Source of the DNA: Sphingobium sp. YR768
GTDB taxonomy: Bacteria; Pseudomonadota; Alphaproteobacteria; Sphingomonadales; Sphingomonadaceae
Assembly (NCBI RefSeq): GCF_900111125.1
Contig: NZ_FOGE01000012.1
Location: 1 to 64,000, forward strand
DNA length: 64,000 bases
Direction: 5' to 3'
Shown: piece after piece, positions 25,449 through 33,871 of the stretch
How the letters are laid out: each line of letters begins with the position of its first letter
How positions within the stretch are numbered: the stretch's first letter is position 1
Position numbers and translations under genes: made by a program
Notes under the pieces: generated by a model
The model's database searches: none
What the model was told of the DNA's origin: nothing
What the model saw: the letters and a program-made list of their open reading frames with translations, nothing else

Positions 25449-27523
25449 GCCAGCACGCTCTGCGCGAAAAATTTGGAATCCCCGCCGCGCTCTTCTCCCT
25501 CAAATGTCTGGCCGCTTCCATGCTGGCGCTGTTCGTGGCGTTCAGCATCGGGCTGGAGCGTCCCTATTGGGCGTTCCTGACCAGCTATATCGTTGCCCAG
25601 CCGATGGCGGGTGCGGTGATATCCAAGGCGCTGTTCCGCATCATCGGCACCTTCACCGGGGCGATGTTCGCGGTCGCGATCGTGCCGCCGCTGGTCAATT
25701 CGCCGGAACTTCTGTCGCTGGCGATGGCCAGCTGGACGGGCCTGTGCGTGTTCGTGTCGCTGCTGGACCGCACGCCGCGCGGCTATATGTTCGTATTGGC
25801 CGGCTATACCGCCTGCCTGATCGTCTTTCCCGATGTCGACACGCCGCAGACGATCTTCACCGTCGCGTCGCTGCGTGTGCAGGAAATATTGATCGGCATC
25901 CTGTGCGGCAGCCTGATCCATGGCATCATCCTGCCCGGATCGATCACCGGTGTCCTGCTGGGCCGGGTGGAAGCGATCCTGCGCGATGCCGAGCGCTGGT
26001 CGCGGGACGCGATTGCGACCGAGCCGGTCGCCGGGCTGGATGCGGAACGCCGCCGACTGGCGCAGGACGTCACCGAACTGCACCAGATGTCGATGCATTT
26101 GCCCTTCGACATCAGCCGGCTGGCGCCGCGCGTGCGCACCGTGCGCGCGTTGCAGGATCAACTGTCCATGCTGTTGCCATTGGGCGCGGCAGTGGAGGAC
26201 CGGCTGGCGCAGCTCAAGGCCGCGCATGATGGCGTCGTGCCGCCGCAGGTCGAGGCGCTGATCGCCGACGTGCGGCTGTGGCTGGATACGCCCGCGCCGG
26301 ACAATAGCGTCCGGGCAGAACGGGCGCAGGCCCTGATCGACCGGTGCGTGGCGATGGAACCGGAAGCCGATGCGCAGATGGGCTGGGGCGACATGATGCG
26401 GCTCAGCCTCTATGCCCGGCTCGCGTCGCTGGTCGCGGTGCATCGCGACTGCCGCGACCTGCACGACCAGATGGGCACGCATAGTCGCGCCGCCGTGACG
26501 CCCCGCGTCGCCGAACTGCTGGAAGGGCGGCGCAATCGCGAGATGCATCGCGACTTTACCGGTGCGGCACGGGGCGCCTTCGCCGCCTTCATGACCATCG
26601 CCATCGGCTGTGCCCTGTGGGTCGGCAGCGGGTGGAAGGATGGCGGTACGGCGGTGATGCTGGCTGGCGTCTTCCTGTCGCTCTTCTCCGCCTCCGACAA
26701 TCCTCTGGCTCCGCTCAAGGGCTTCATGATCGGGACGATCGCCGCGTCGGCGCTGGGCGCTGTATATGGTTATGCGATCATGCCCCGGTTGGATGGTTTC
26801 GGCATGCTGGCCATGGCCTATGCGCCGATGCTGCTGCTGCTGGGCGCGATGATGGCTTCGCCGCGCTGGATGGGGATTGCGCTGCCGACCCTGCTGGGCC
26901 TTGGCAGTCCGGTGCTGTTGTCCGACCACTATGTCAGTGCCTTTGGATCCTATATCAACGGCGCGATCGCGCAGATCGTGGGCATCTGGTTCGCGATCAT
27001 CATGGCCGGGCTGTTCCAGTCCGCAGGGGTCGAGCGGGCGATCCGCCGCACGATTCGGGCGGGGTGGATCGACATCGCCAATCGCGCGACAAAGATGTCG
27101 CCGCCCGACGTGCGCGGCTGGATCAACCGGATGCTCGACCGCATCGCCCTGCTCGCGCCGCGTCTGGCCGCCACCCGGCGGGACAGTGGCAAGCCGCTCT
27201 ATGATGCGCTGCGCGACCTGCGCACCGGTGTCGCGATCGGAGAGTTGCGGCAATTGCGGCTGGACCTGCCCGTGCAGGAAGGCGGGCATCTGGCCACCGT
27301 GTTGCAGGGCGTCAGCCATCATTATCGCCAGATGGACCCGGATGCGCCGCAAGCGGCCGACCCGGCCCTGCTGAACGACATCGATGCGGCGATCGACGAT
27401 CTGGCGGCCAATGTCCGCCCGTCCATCCGCCGTGAGGCGGTGCTGGGCCTCGTCAGCCTGCGCCGCAACCTGTTCCCCGACGCAACAGGGTACAGGCTGG
27501 GCTATCGGAGGGCCATCGCATGA
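25445..27523 (+). CDS. FUSC family efflux pump (AaeB/fusaric acid resistance type)
   Basis: A 692-residue inner-membrane protein with two sets of membrane helices (about 15-175 and 365-525), separated by a large cytoplasmic region of about 190 residues and followed by a C-terminal cytoplasmic domain. This is the FUSC architecture of AaeB, which exports aromatic carboxylic acids. The GTG start overlaps the stop of marR. It is the energy-linked core of a tripartite system with the DUF1656 protein, the HlyD adaptor and the outer-membrane channel that follow, each coupled by ATGA-type overlaps. Confidence 0.9.
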   Translation: MSQHALREKFGIPAALFSLKCLAASMLALFVAFSIGLERPYWAFLTSYIVAQPMAGAVISKALFRIIGTFTGAMFAVAIVPPLVNSPELLSLAMASWTGLCVFVSLLDRTPRGYMFVLAGYTACLIVFPDVDTPQTIFTVASLRVQEILIGILCGSLIHGIILPGSITGVLLGRVEAILRDAERWSRDAIATEPVAGLDAERRRLAQDVTELHQMSMHLPFDISRLAPRVRTVRALQDQLSMLLPLGAAVEDRLAQLKAAHDGVVPPQVEALIADVRLWLDTPAPDNSVRAERAQALIDRCVAMEPEADAQMGWGDMMRLSLYARLASLVAVHRDCRDLHDQMGTHSRAAVTPRVAELLEGRRNREMHRDFTGAARGAFAAFMTIAIGCALWVGSGWKDGGTAVMLAGVFLSLFSASDNPLAPLKGFMIGTIAASALGAVYGYAIMPRLDGFGMLAMAYAPMLLLLGAMMASPRWMGIALPTLLGLGSPVLLSDHYVSAFGSYINGAIAQIVGIWFAIIMAGLFQSAGVERAIRRTIRAGWIDIANRATKMSPPDVRGWINRMLDRIALLAPRLAATRRDSGKPLYDALRDLRTGVAIGELRQLRLDLPVQEGGHLATVLQGVSHHYRQMDPDAPQAADPALLNDIDAAIDDLAANVRPSIRREAVLGLVSLRRNLFPDATGYRLGYRRAIA

Positions 27524-27735
27524 CCGGAGAGATCGCCCTGGGCGGCATCTTCATCCCCACCCTGCTGCTGCTGGCGCTTGTCGCGCTGGTGCTTGCCTGG
27601 GTCGTCACCCGCCTGATCGGTGCGGCCGGCCTATATCGTTTCCTCGCCTATCGGGCGGCTGTCGACTTCAGCATCTTCGTGCTGATCCTCGGCGGCCTCG
27701 CCATCCTCGTCCCAACCCTTGGAATCCGTCTATGA
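27520..27735 (+). CDS. DUF1656 small membrane protein of the efflux operon
   Basis: A 71-residue protein with two hydrophobic helices (about 11-33 and 47-66). It fits DUF1656 (AaeX-like), which always accompanies FUSC pumps and HlyD adaptors. It overlaps the FUSC gene and the adaptor gene by four bases at each end (ATGA). It is thought to be an accessory of the pump, but its own role is not known. Confidence 0.9.
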   Translation: MTGEIALGGIFIPTLLLLALVALVLAWVVTRLIGAAGLYRFLAYRAAVDFSIFVLILGGLAILVPTLGIRL

Positions 27736-28634
27736 ATCGCCTGACCTCCGTGCTGATCCGCAGCGCCGCCACCGTCGTCCTTGTCGTCGCCGCAACGATC
27801 GCGGCGATATGGATGTGGAATCATTATGAGGGCAGCCCCTGGACCCGCGACGGGCGCGTGCGTGCCGATGTGGTGCGGGTGACGCCCGATATCAGCGGCC
27901 TCGTCACGTCGGTCGCGGTTCATGACAACCAGACGGTCAAGGCCGGCGACCTGCTGTTCGTGATCGATACGCCGCGCTATTCGATGGCGCTGGAGGAAGC
28001 GAATGCCCGGATCGCCAGCGCGCAAGCGACATTGGGGCAAGCTAGGCGCGAGGCGCGGCGCGACACGGCGCTGGGCGATCTGGTCGCAGCGGAAACGCAT
28101 GAGCAGAATCTGGCCAAGGTCGAAACGGCGCAGGCGGCGCTGGCCGAAGCCTATAGCGGGCGCGACGCGGCGGCGCTGAACCTGAAGCGCACGAAGATAT
28201 TGGCGTCGGTCAATGGCGTCGTCACCAACCTCGACCTGCATCCGGGCGACTATGTCGGCGCCGGCAGCCAGGCGATGGCACTGATCGACAGCGATTCGCT
28301 GCGGGTCGAGGGCTATTTCGAGGAAACCAAGCTGCCGCTGGTCTGCATCGGCGCGCCGGTGACGGTGCGGCTGATGGGCGAGGCGCAGGATGTGCATGGC
28401 CGGGTGGAAAGCATCGCCTATGGCATTAATGACGACAGCCGCAGCAATTCGGGCAATCTGCTGCCCTCGGTCGAGCCGACCTTTTCCTGGGTGCGGCTGG
28501 CCCAGCGCATTCCGGTGCGCGTGAAGCTGGAGAAAGTGCCGGCGGGGCTGCGCCTGATTTCCGGCCGCACCGCGACCGTGACGGTGCAGCCGGCAGGCAA
28601 GAATGCCAAGCCGGGGGACTGCCGCCATGCGTAA
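27732..28634 (+). CDS. HlyD/AaeA-type periplasmic adaptor
   Basis: A 300-residue membrane-fusion protein: one N-terminal helix (about 8-30), a biotinyl-lipoyl half (TPDISGLVTSVAVHDNQTVKAGDLLF), an alpha hairpin (about 85-150), the second lipoyl half (ILASVNGVVTNLDLHPGDYV) and a beta-barrel domain. It links the FUSC pump to the outer-membrane channel. The gene overlaps the next one by eight bases. A short helical hairpin, as here, is usual for AaeA. Confidence 0.9.
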   Translation: MNRLTSVLIRSAATVVLVVAATIAAIWMWNHYEGSPWTRDGRVRADVVRVTPDISGLVTSVAVHDNQTVKAGDLLFVIDTPRYSMALEEANARIASAQATLGQARREARRDTALGDLVAAETHEQNLAKVETAQAALAEAYSGRDAAALNLKRTKILASVNGVVTNLDLHPGDYVGAGSQAMALIDSDSLRVEGYFEETKLPLVCIGAPVTVRLMGEAQDVHGRVESIAYGINDDSRSNSGNLLPSVEPTFSWVRLAQRIPVRVKLEKVPAGLRLISGRTATVTVQPAGKNAKPGDCRHA

Positions 28635-30027
28635 ATCCGTTTACGCGCCGCTGCTGGCGCTGAGCCTGGCCGCCTGTGCGACTGCGGGTCCGGACTATCG
28701 CCCGCCCGCGCAGTCCGCCGCGACCACGCCAGGGGCGACCGGGGCATTCCATTCGGCCCAGGGCGCGCAGTTCGCACAGGCGGACTTGCCCGATCACTGG
28801 TGGCAGCTTTATGCCGACCCGCAACTGGATGCGCTGGTCGCGCAGGCGCTGACCGCCAATGCCGACCTGCGCACGGCCGACGCCAATCTGGAACGGGCGC
28901 AGGCGGTGTTGCGCGAGGCGCAGGCGGGCCGGGACATCACCACATCGATCAGCGGTGGCGAGACGATCGCCCGCGCTTCGGGCGTATCGCAACATCTGCC
29001 CGGCACGGTCGGCTATGATCTGGGGCTGGCGGCATCCTATCCGCTGGACCTGAACGGGCGCATCAAACGCGCGATCGAGGCGAGCGGCGCGGATGTCGAG
29101 GCGGTGAGCGCGGCGCGCGACTATGTGCGCGTCAGCGTGGCGGCCGCCACGACGCAGGCCTATGCGCAGGTATGCGCGGCCAACTATAATCTGACCATCA
29201 ACCGCAAGGTGGTGGCGTTGCAGCGCGACACGCTGAATGCGACGCAGCGGCTGGCCAAAGGCGGGCGCGGCACAGCCTTCGACGTCAGTCGGGCGCAGGC
29301 GGCGGTGGATGCGAGCGAGGCTGCGCTGCCCGGCTTTGCAGCGCAGCGGCAGAACGCGCTCTATCTGCTGGCGACCCTGCTGGGCCGGGCGCCGGCCGAC
29401 TATCCGCGTGAAGTGGAGAATTGCGCCACGCTGCCGGCGCTGAGCCAGCCCTTGCCGGTGGGCGACGGCGCGGCGCTGATCCGGCGGCGGCCCGATATCC
29501 GGCAGGTCGAACGCACCATTGCGGGCGATACGGCGCGGCTGGGCGTGGCGATGGCGGACCTCTATCCGCAAGTCAGCATCGGCGGATCGGTGGGGCTGAC
29601 CGGGCCGCTCAAGGATTTCGGATCGGGATCGGCGTTCGGCTTTAGCCTTGGGCCGCTTTTGAGCTGGAGCTTCCCCAACAGGCCGGTGGTGAAGGCGCAG
29701 ATTGCGCAGGCCGATGCACAGGTGAAGGCCGATCTGGCCGGGTTCGACGCATCGGTGCTGGAGGCGCTGCGCCAGACCGAGACGGCGCTGGAAACCTATC
29801 GCCGCAATGCGGAGCAGGCGGGGGCGCTGGACCGGGCGCGCGATAGCGCCAGCGTATCGGCGGGACAGGCGGGCAAGCTATTCCGCTTTGGCCGGGGCGA
29901 TTTCCTGTCGCTGCTGGACGCGCAGCGCAGCCTGGCGAGCGCGGAAGCCGCCGCCGCCGCGGCGCGGGCGCAGCTGGTGCAGGATCAGATCGCCATATTC
30001 CTGGCGCTGGGGGGCGGCTGGTCCTAG
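28627..30027 (+). CDS. NodT-family outer-membrane efflux lipoprotein (FUSC operon)
   Basis: A 466-residue TolC-like channel. The start at 28627 lies inside the end of the adaptor gene and gives MRKSVYAPLLALSLAAC, a signal with a lipobox whose cysteine (17) is lipidated. Two outer-membrane-efflux repeats follow, with the family tags PDHWWQLYADPQLDALVAQAL and RRPDIRQVERTIAGDTARLGVA. It completes the tripartite aromatic-acid or drug exporter and ends the operon before a REP-like palindrome and a two-way terminator. Confidence 0.92.
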   Translation: MRKSVYAPLLALSLAACATAGPDYRPPAQSAATTPGATGAFHSAQGAQFAQADLPDHWWQLYADPQLDALVAQALTANADLRTADANLERAQAVLREAQAGRDITTSISGGETIARASGVSQHLPGTVGYDLGLAASYPLDLNGRIKRAIEASGADVEAVSAARDYVRVSVAAATTQAYAQVCAANYNLTINRKVVALQRDTLNATQRLAKGGRGTAFDVSRAQAAVDASEAALPGFAAQRQNALYLLATLLGRAPADYPREVENCATLPALSQPLPVGDGAALIRRRPDIRQVERTIAGDTARLGVAMADLYPQVSIGGSVGLTGPLKDFGSGSAFGFSLGPLLSWSFPNRPVVKAQIAQADAQVKADLAGFDASVLEALRQTETALETYRRNAEQAGALDRARDSASVSAGQAGKLFRFGRGDFLSLLDAQRSLASAEAAAAAARAQLVQDQIAIFLALGGGWS

Positions 30028-30050
30028 AGCGGGATGACTTCGCATTGAAT

Positions 30051-30120
30051 CGTCATTGCGCGCGGAGCGAAGCAATCCGTGGGTGCGTCAGTGGATTGCT
30101 TCGCTCCGCTCGCAATGACG
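30051..30120. repeat. REP-like palindrome with 28-bp arms
   Basis: CGTCATTGCGCGCGGAGCGA begins a 28-base left arm (30051-30078), mirrored with a single mismatch at 30093-30120, with 14 bases between. Sequences of the form TCATTGCGAGCGNAGCGAAGCAATCC are familiar as dispersed palindromes in many bacterial genomes. It lies 23 bases after the efflux operon and can fold into a very stable RNA hairpin. Confidence 0.85.
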
Positions 30121-30173
30121 GCGTGGATCAAACCAATCTCATCTCACCCTAAACCCACGGATCAGCAGCATCG

Positions 30174-30214
30174 AAAAAGGGGCGATCCGGCCATTGCGGA
30201 TCGGCCCCCTTTTT
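30174..30214. terminator. Bidirectional intrinsic terminator
   Basis: Five A, then GGGGCGATCCG, a seven-base loop, CGGATCG, a C-rich strand and five T make a long stem with a two-base bulge and a T-run on both strands. It sits between the efflux operon on one side and bamE on the other, both transcribed toward it. Confidence 0.85.
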
Positions 30215-30261
30215 CATCGTTCGTCTCATATTGTCCTGCGGCCATCCAGTGGCCGGCCAGG

Positions 30262-30780
30262 TTAGCTGCCGTTCGGGCCGCCGCCGGGGCTGGTGGCCCC
30301 GCCACCGCTGCCGCCCATGCCGGCGGCCCCGACCGCGCCGATATTGCCGAAGATTTCGTCGAACAGGCTACGATGGCGGCCCAGCGTCGGGGTCTTGTCC
30401 CCCATGGGCGAGATATGCGCGACCTGTTCCAGCCCCATGCGGTCGACGGCGGTCACATTGCCCGCCGTATCGAAACGCACGCGCAGCACGGTCTGTTCGA
30501 CCGGCTTGGGGTTGGAGAAGGCGAGCGCGCGCATGTTGCGCGACACATAATACCAGTCCTGTTCGCCAAATTGCGAAGCGAAGCTGGGACGACCCAGCGT
30601 GCCTTCGACCGAGGCGCGATTATCGATGCCGGGCTGAACCGAATCCACCAGCAGCTTGTCGACCTGATAGCCCTGATGGCTGCGCAGGCGAGTGCAGGCG
30701 GACGTGCCAAACAGCAGCGCGCTGAGGCCGATGGCGATCATCACGCGCCCACGGCGGGAGTGGCGGCTGAACTGCGGCAT
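30262..30780 (-). CDS. bamE: Outer-membrane assembly factor BamE (SmpA/OmlA)
   Basis: A 172-residue lipoprotein. The signal ends in LLFGTSAC with the likely lipidated cysteine near residue 29, then the BamE fold: GYQVDKLLVDSVQPGIDNRASVEGTLGRPS and WYYVSRNMRALAF, the conserved strands of SmpA/OmlA. BamE stabilises the BamA-BamD contact during insertion of outer-membrane proteins. A Gly-rich tail of about 25 residues is added at the C-terminus. The AGGAGAAG ribosome site decides for the start at 30780. It is divergent from the cytochrome chaperone gene. Confidence 0.92.
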   Translation of the reverse strand: MPQFSRHSRRGRVMIAIGLSALLFGTSACTRLRSHQGYQVDKLLVDSVQPGIDNRASVEGTLGRPSFASQFGEQDWYYVSRNMRALAFSNPKPVEQTVLRVRFDTAGNVTAVDRMGLEQVAHISPMGDKTPTLGRHRSLFDEIFGNIGAVGAAGMGGSGGGATSPGGGPNGS

Positions 30781-30943
30781 GAACTTCTCCTGCGGGGGAC
30801 GGTCCCGCGAACCCAAGAAACCTTATGTCGCCATTGCATTGGGCGACGCAGCGATCAATATGGAAATGCGCACGCCCCGGCAAGGGGCGCAAAACATCGG
30901 ACGGCGCGCTGCCGCTCGATCCGTCTCGAAAAGCCCTGATCCG

Positions 30944-31468
30944 ATGCCTTCTTCCCCTTCCTTCCTGCAACGCCTGTTCGGCCGCACCGACGCCCGGGAG
31001 GGACTGCGGCCGCTCTATCATGCCGTCGTCGCGGAAGGACGGCAGCCGCACTGGTATCTGGAAGGCGACGTGGCCGATACGCTGGACGGCCGGTTCGACA
31101 TGATCGTCGCCATCCTGGCGCAGGTGCTGATCCGGCTGGAGCAACTGGGCGCGGCGCAGGACAGCGTCTGGCTGACCGAATTGTTCGTCGATGATATGGA
31201 CGGGCAATTGCGGCAGGAAGGGATAGGCGACGTGGTGGTCGGCAAGCATGTCGGGCGGATGATGAGCGCGCTGGGCGGGCGGATCAGCGCCTATCGCGAT
31301 GCCTTGACCGGGGAAGCCGATTTTGCTGTGGCGCTGCGCCGCAACCTGTATCGCGGGCAAGCGGTAGGCGATGACGCGGTCGCCCATGTGGAAGGCGCGC
31401 TGCGCACGCGCTGGACGCGGCTGGGTTGCCTGACGCGCGATGCCCTGCTCGCAGGAGATATTGGATGA
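30944..31468 (+). CDS. Ubiquinol-cytochrome c chaperone family protein (CBP3-like)
   Basis: A 174-residue protein matching the ubiquinol-cytochrome c chaperone family, which helps cytochrome b of the bc1 complex fold. Family marks include LYHAVVAEGRQPHWYLEG, DGRFDMIVAI and the acidic LFVDDMDGQLRQEGIGD followed by VVGKHVGRMMSALGGRISAY. The ATG at 30944 is chosen because earlier in-frame codons lie in the bamE promoter region. It overlaps yceD by four bases (ATGA), a pairing common in alphaproteobacteria. Confidence 0.92.
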   Translation: MPSSPSFLQRLFGRTDAREGLRPLYHAVVAEGRQPHWYLEGDVADTLDGRFDMIVAILAQVLIRLEQLGAAQDSVWLTELFVDDMDGQLRQEGIGDVVVGKHVGRMMSALGGRISAYRDALTGEADFAVALRRNLYRGQAVGDDAVAHVEGALRTRWTRLGCLTRDALLAGDIG

Positions 31469-31989
31469 ATATGACTGTCGAATTTTCCCGCCCGATCAAG
31501 GCCGATCAGATCAAGCGCCTGACCGGCGAGACGCATATCGAGGCGAATGCGGCCGAGCGCGAGGCGCTGGCCCGCCGCTTTGCCCTGTCGTCGCTCGATC
31601 GGTTGAGCGCAGATTATAGCCTGACCGAAGAGGAAGGCGCGGTGATGGCGCGCGGGCGGATGTCGGCGGCGCTGGCCCAGCCCTGCGTCGCGACCGGCGT
31701 GCCGGTGCCCGAGACGATCGATACCGACTTCCTGCTGCGTTTCGTGGTGGAAGGCGATGAAGCGCCCGAAGGCGAAGAACTGGAACTGGATGCCGAGGAT
31801 TGCGACACGATCGGCTATGACGGTCAGGTGATCGACATGGGCGAGGCGGTGGCCGAGACGATGGCGCTGGCAATGACGCCCTATCCGCGTGCGGCCGATG
31901 CCGATGCCTATCTGAAGGAATCCGGCGTGCTGAGCGAGGATCAGGCTGGCCCCTTCGCCGCGCTGCTGGCGCTGAAGGACAAGAAATAA
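31465..31989 (+). CDS. DUF177/YceD family protein
   Basis: A 174-residue cytoplasmic protein of the YceD family, linked in other bacteria to 23S rRNA maturation and usually placed before rpmF. Here rpmF does not follow. It has the typical acidic middle (EGDEAPEGEELELDAEDCD) and a C-terminus ending AALLALKDKK, close to the family's FAxLxxLKxK. AGGAG at 31453-31457 supports the ATG at 31465, which overlaps the previous stop. Confidence 0.88.
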   Translation: MNMTVEFSRPIKADQIKRLTGETHIEANAAEREALARRFALSSLDRLSADYSLTEEEGAVMARGRMSAALAQPCVATGVPVPETIDTDFLLRFVVEGDEAPEGEELELDAEDCDTIGYDGQVIDMGEAVAETMALAMTPYPRAADADAYLKESGVLSEDQAGPFAALLALKDKK

Positions 31990-32002
31990 GGGAACGGACC
32001 GC

Positions 32003-32590
32003 ATGTCCATGCGTCCATCGGCCATGCGCATGCCCTATCTGATCGCCGCCATTCTGGTCGCCGCCGCAGTCCCGGCCGCCGGTAGCGGAAAGCCGCCCGC
32101 ACGCTGGGCGACCGGTACGCCGCTGATCGGCGAGGCGGTTGCGCTTACCCAATGGGACATGGCGGAAAATCGTGCGCAATGCGCCCCGCTGGCGCTGCTG
32201 TCGGACGGCGGCGTGCGCGGCAAGGCGCGGCCGGCCGCTTTTGGTGGCGGATGGGCCGTCGCGTTCGACGTGCCGGGAGTAAGGAGCGCCTATGGCTTTG
32301 CCGGGACGGGCCTGTTGCCGCAGGACGCGCAGCCCAGCGGCTGGCAACGCGACCGGCTGACGCAGCAATGGCCGCATATGCGCGACCTGACCGCGCTGCC
32401 TGCCCCCGCCTTCGCCGGCTATGGCGTCGTCGGTGCGGAGCCCTATCCAGCGGATAATCGCGCGGGCAAGGGGCTGCATTCGCTGGCCTATATGCGGATC
32501 GAGGGGCAACGCTGCACCTATAATGTCTGGAGCCGGATCAGCCGCGCGCATCTGGAGACGCTGCTCGACAATCTGCGCCTGCTGCGCTGA
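32003..32590 (+). CDS. Exported conserved protein of unknown function
   Basis: A 195-residue protein with AAGGGAACGG before its ATG and a signal peptide or anchor (MPYLIAAILVAAAVPAAGSG). The mature part has two single cysteines (ENRAQCAPLAL and EGQRCTYNVWSR), a Gly-rich WAVAFDVPG segment and a C-terminal helix ending LLDNLRLLR. I do not recognise a described family. It follows yceD by 13 bases and precedes dinB by 52, so it may share their transcript. Confidence 0.7.
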   Translation: MSMRPSAMRMPYLIAAILVAAAVPAAGSGKPPARWATGTPLIGEAVALTQWDMAENRAQCAPLALLSDGGVRGKARPAAFGGGWAVAFDVPGVRSAYGFAGTGLLPQDAQPSGWQRDRLTQQWPHMRDLTALPAPAFAGYGVVGAEPYPADNRAGKGLHSLAYMRIEGQRCTYNVWSRISRAHLETLLDNLRLLR

Positions 32591-32642
32591 CCGGCCTGCC
32601 CGCGTTTCCCTTTCGTTCTTGTCTGTGACATAGCAGGGCGCC

Positions 32643-33722
32643 ATGGACCAACCGGTGCGCAAGATCATTCATATCGACATGGACGCCTTTTATGCGTCGG
32701 TCGAACAGCGCGACGATCCCGCTTTGCGCGGCCTGCCGATCGCGGTGGGCGGCGGCGGGCCGCGCGGGGTGGTGGCGACATGCAGCTATGAAGCGCGCAA
32801 ATTCGGGGTGCGGTCCGCCATGCCGGGCGCGCGGGCGCGGCGGCTGTGCCCCGACCTGGTGTTCGTGAAGCCGCGCTTCGAAGTCTATCGTGCGGTATCA
32901 GCGCAGGTGCGGGAGATATTTAGCCGATTCACCGACATCATCCAGCCGCTGTCGCTGGATGAAGCCTATCTGGACGTGACGGTGAACAAGCCGGGCATCG
33001 CGTCGGCCACGCAGGTCGCCGAAGAGATCAGGCGGATGATCCGGGACGAAACCGGCCTCACCGCTTCGGCGGGCGTGTCCTATAACAAACTGATCGCCAA
33101 GCTGGCGTCGGACCAGAACAAGCCGGACGGCATCTGCGTCATAAGGCCGGGTCAGGGTGAAGCCTTCATTGCCGCGATGCCGGTGCGGCGCATCCATGGC
33201 GTCGGCCCGGTGACAGCGAAACGCATGCAGGCGCTGGGGATCGAGACGGGCGCCGACCTGCATGCCCGCGACCTGCGATTCCTCCAGACGCATTTCGGCA
33301 ACGCGGCGGATTTCTATTATCGCGCGGCGCGGGGCGAGGATGACCGGCCGGTGCATGAGCGACAGACCCGCAAGTCGGTGAGTGTCGAGGATACTTTCTT
33401 CGACGATCTGATCGAGGAGGCGCCGCTGGTGGTGGAACTGGACCGAATCGCGGTCAACCTGTGGGCGCGGATCGAAAAAGCGCAGGCCTGGGGGCGGACC
33501 GTGGTGCTGAAACTGAAATTCGCCGATTTTCAGATCGTCACACGATCCCGCAGTTTTGCTACGCCGGTGCGGTCGCCCACCCTGCTGGCGCAGGCGGGTC
33601 GGGATTTGCTGCTGGCCCAATTGCCATTGCCAAAGGGGGTCCGTCTGCTGGGGCTGGGCGTCCATAATCTGGCGGGCGAGGAAGCAGAGGATGCGGGCGA
33701 TCAGTTGGCGCTGGGGCTGTAA
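32643..33722 (+). CDS. dinB: DNA polymerase IV
   Basis: A 359-residue Y-family translesion polymerase. The palm carries IIHIDMDAFYASVEQRDDP (first catalytic Asp), YEARKFGVRSAMPGARARRLCP and LSLDEAYLDVT (catalytic Asp-Glu). The little-finger domain is at the C-terminus. The beta-clamp motif is not obvious in the last residues, which end QLALGL, a plausible clamp-binding tail. The length is normal. I saw no clear LexA box just upstream, and the gene may be read from an upstream promoter. Confidence 0.93.
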   Translation: MDQPVRKIIHIDMDAFYASVEQRDDPALRGLPIAVGGGGPRGVVATCSYEARKFGVRSAMPGARARRLCPDLVFVKPRFEVYRAVSAQVREIFSRFTDIIQPLSLDEAYLDVTVNKPGIASATQVAEEIRRMIRDETGLTASAGVSYNKLIAKLASDQNKPDGICVIRPGQGEAFIAAMPVRRIHGVGPVTAKRMQALGIETGADLHARDLRFLQTHFGNAADFYYRAARGEDDRPVHERQTRKSVSVEDTFFDDLIEEAPLVVELDRIAVNLWARIEKAQAWGRTVVLKLKFADFQIVTRSRSFATPVRSPTLLAQAGRDLLLAQLPLPKGVRLLGLGVHNLAGEEAEDAGDQLALGL

Positions 33723-33803
33723 CCGCAAAGAGCGATTTAGACCCGGCAAGCCGCAGAATGGCAATAATGTCACCACAGAGGGAAATAAATCGGCAAAAAT
33801 GCT

Positions 33804-33822
33804 AATGCGATTGACTCGCATT
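33804..33822. promoter_or_regulatory. Putative Fur box of the siderophore operon
   Basis: AATGCGATTGACTCGCATT is a 19-base perfect inverted repeat (AATGCGA and TCGCATT around TTGAC), 50 bases before the receptor start. Its length, symmetry and position resemble a Fur-type 7-1-7 site in a variant form. The receptor class and the downstream iron-linked genes fit iron repression. Confidence 0.6.
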
Positions 33823-33871
33823 CCTTTATTCATCTAGCGGGCGCCCCGATCACATATTGAAGGGGACTCCG

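Noticed and set aside
25217..27352. A 711-codon antisense frame opposite the FUSC pump
   Set aside because: His/Gln/Arg-rich shadow of a clear membrane protein gene; no ribosome site or domain.
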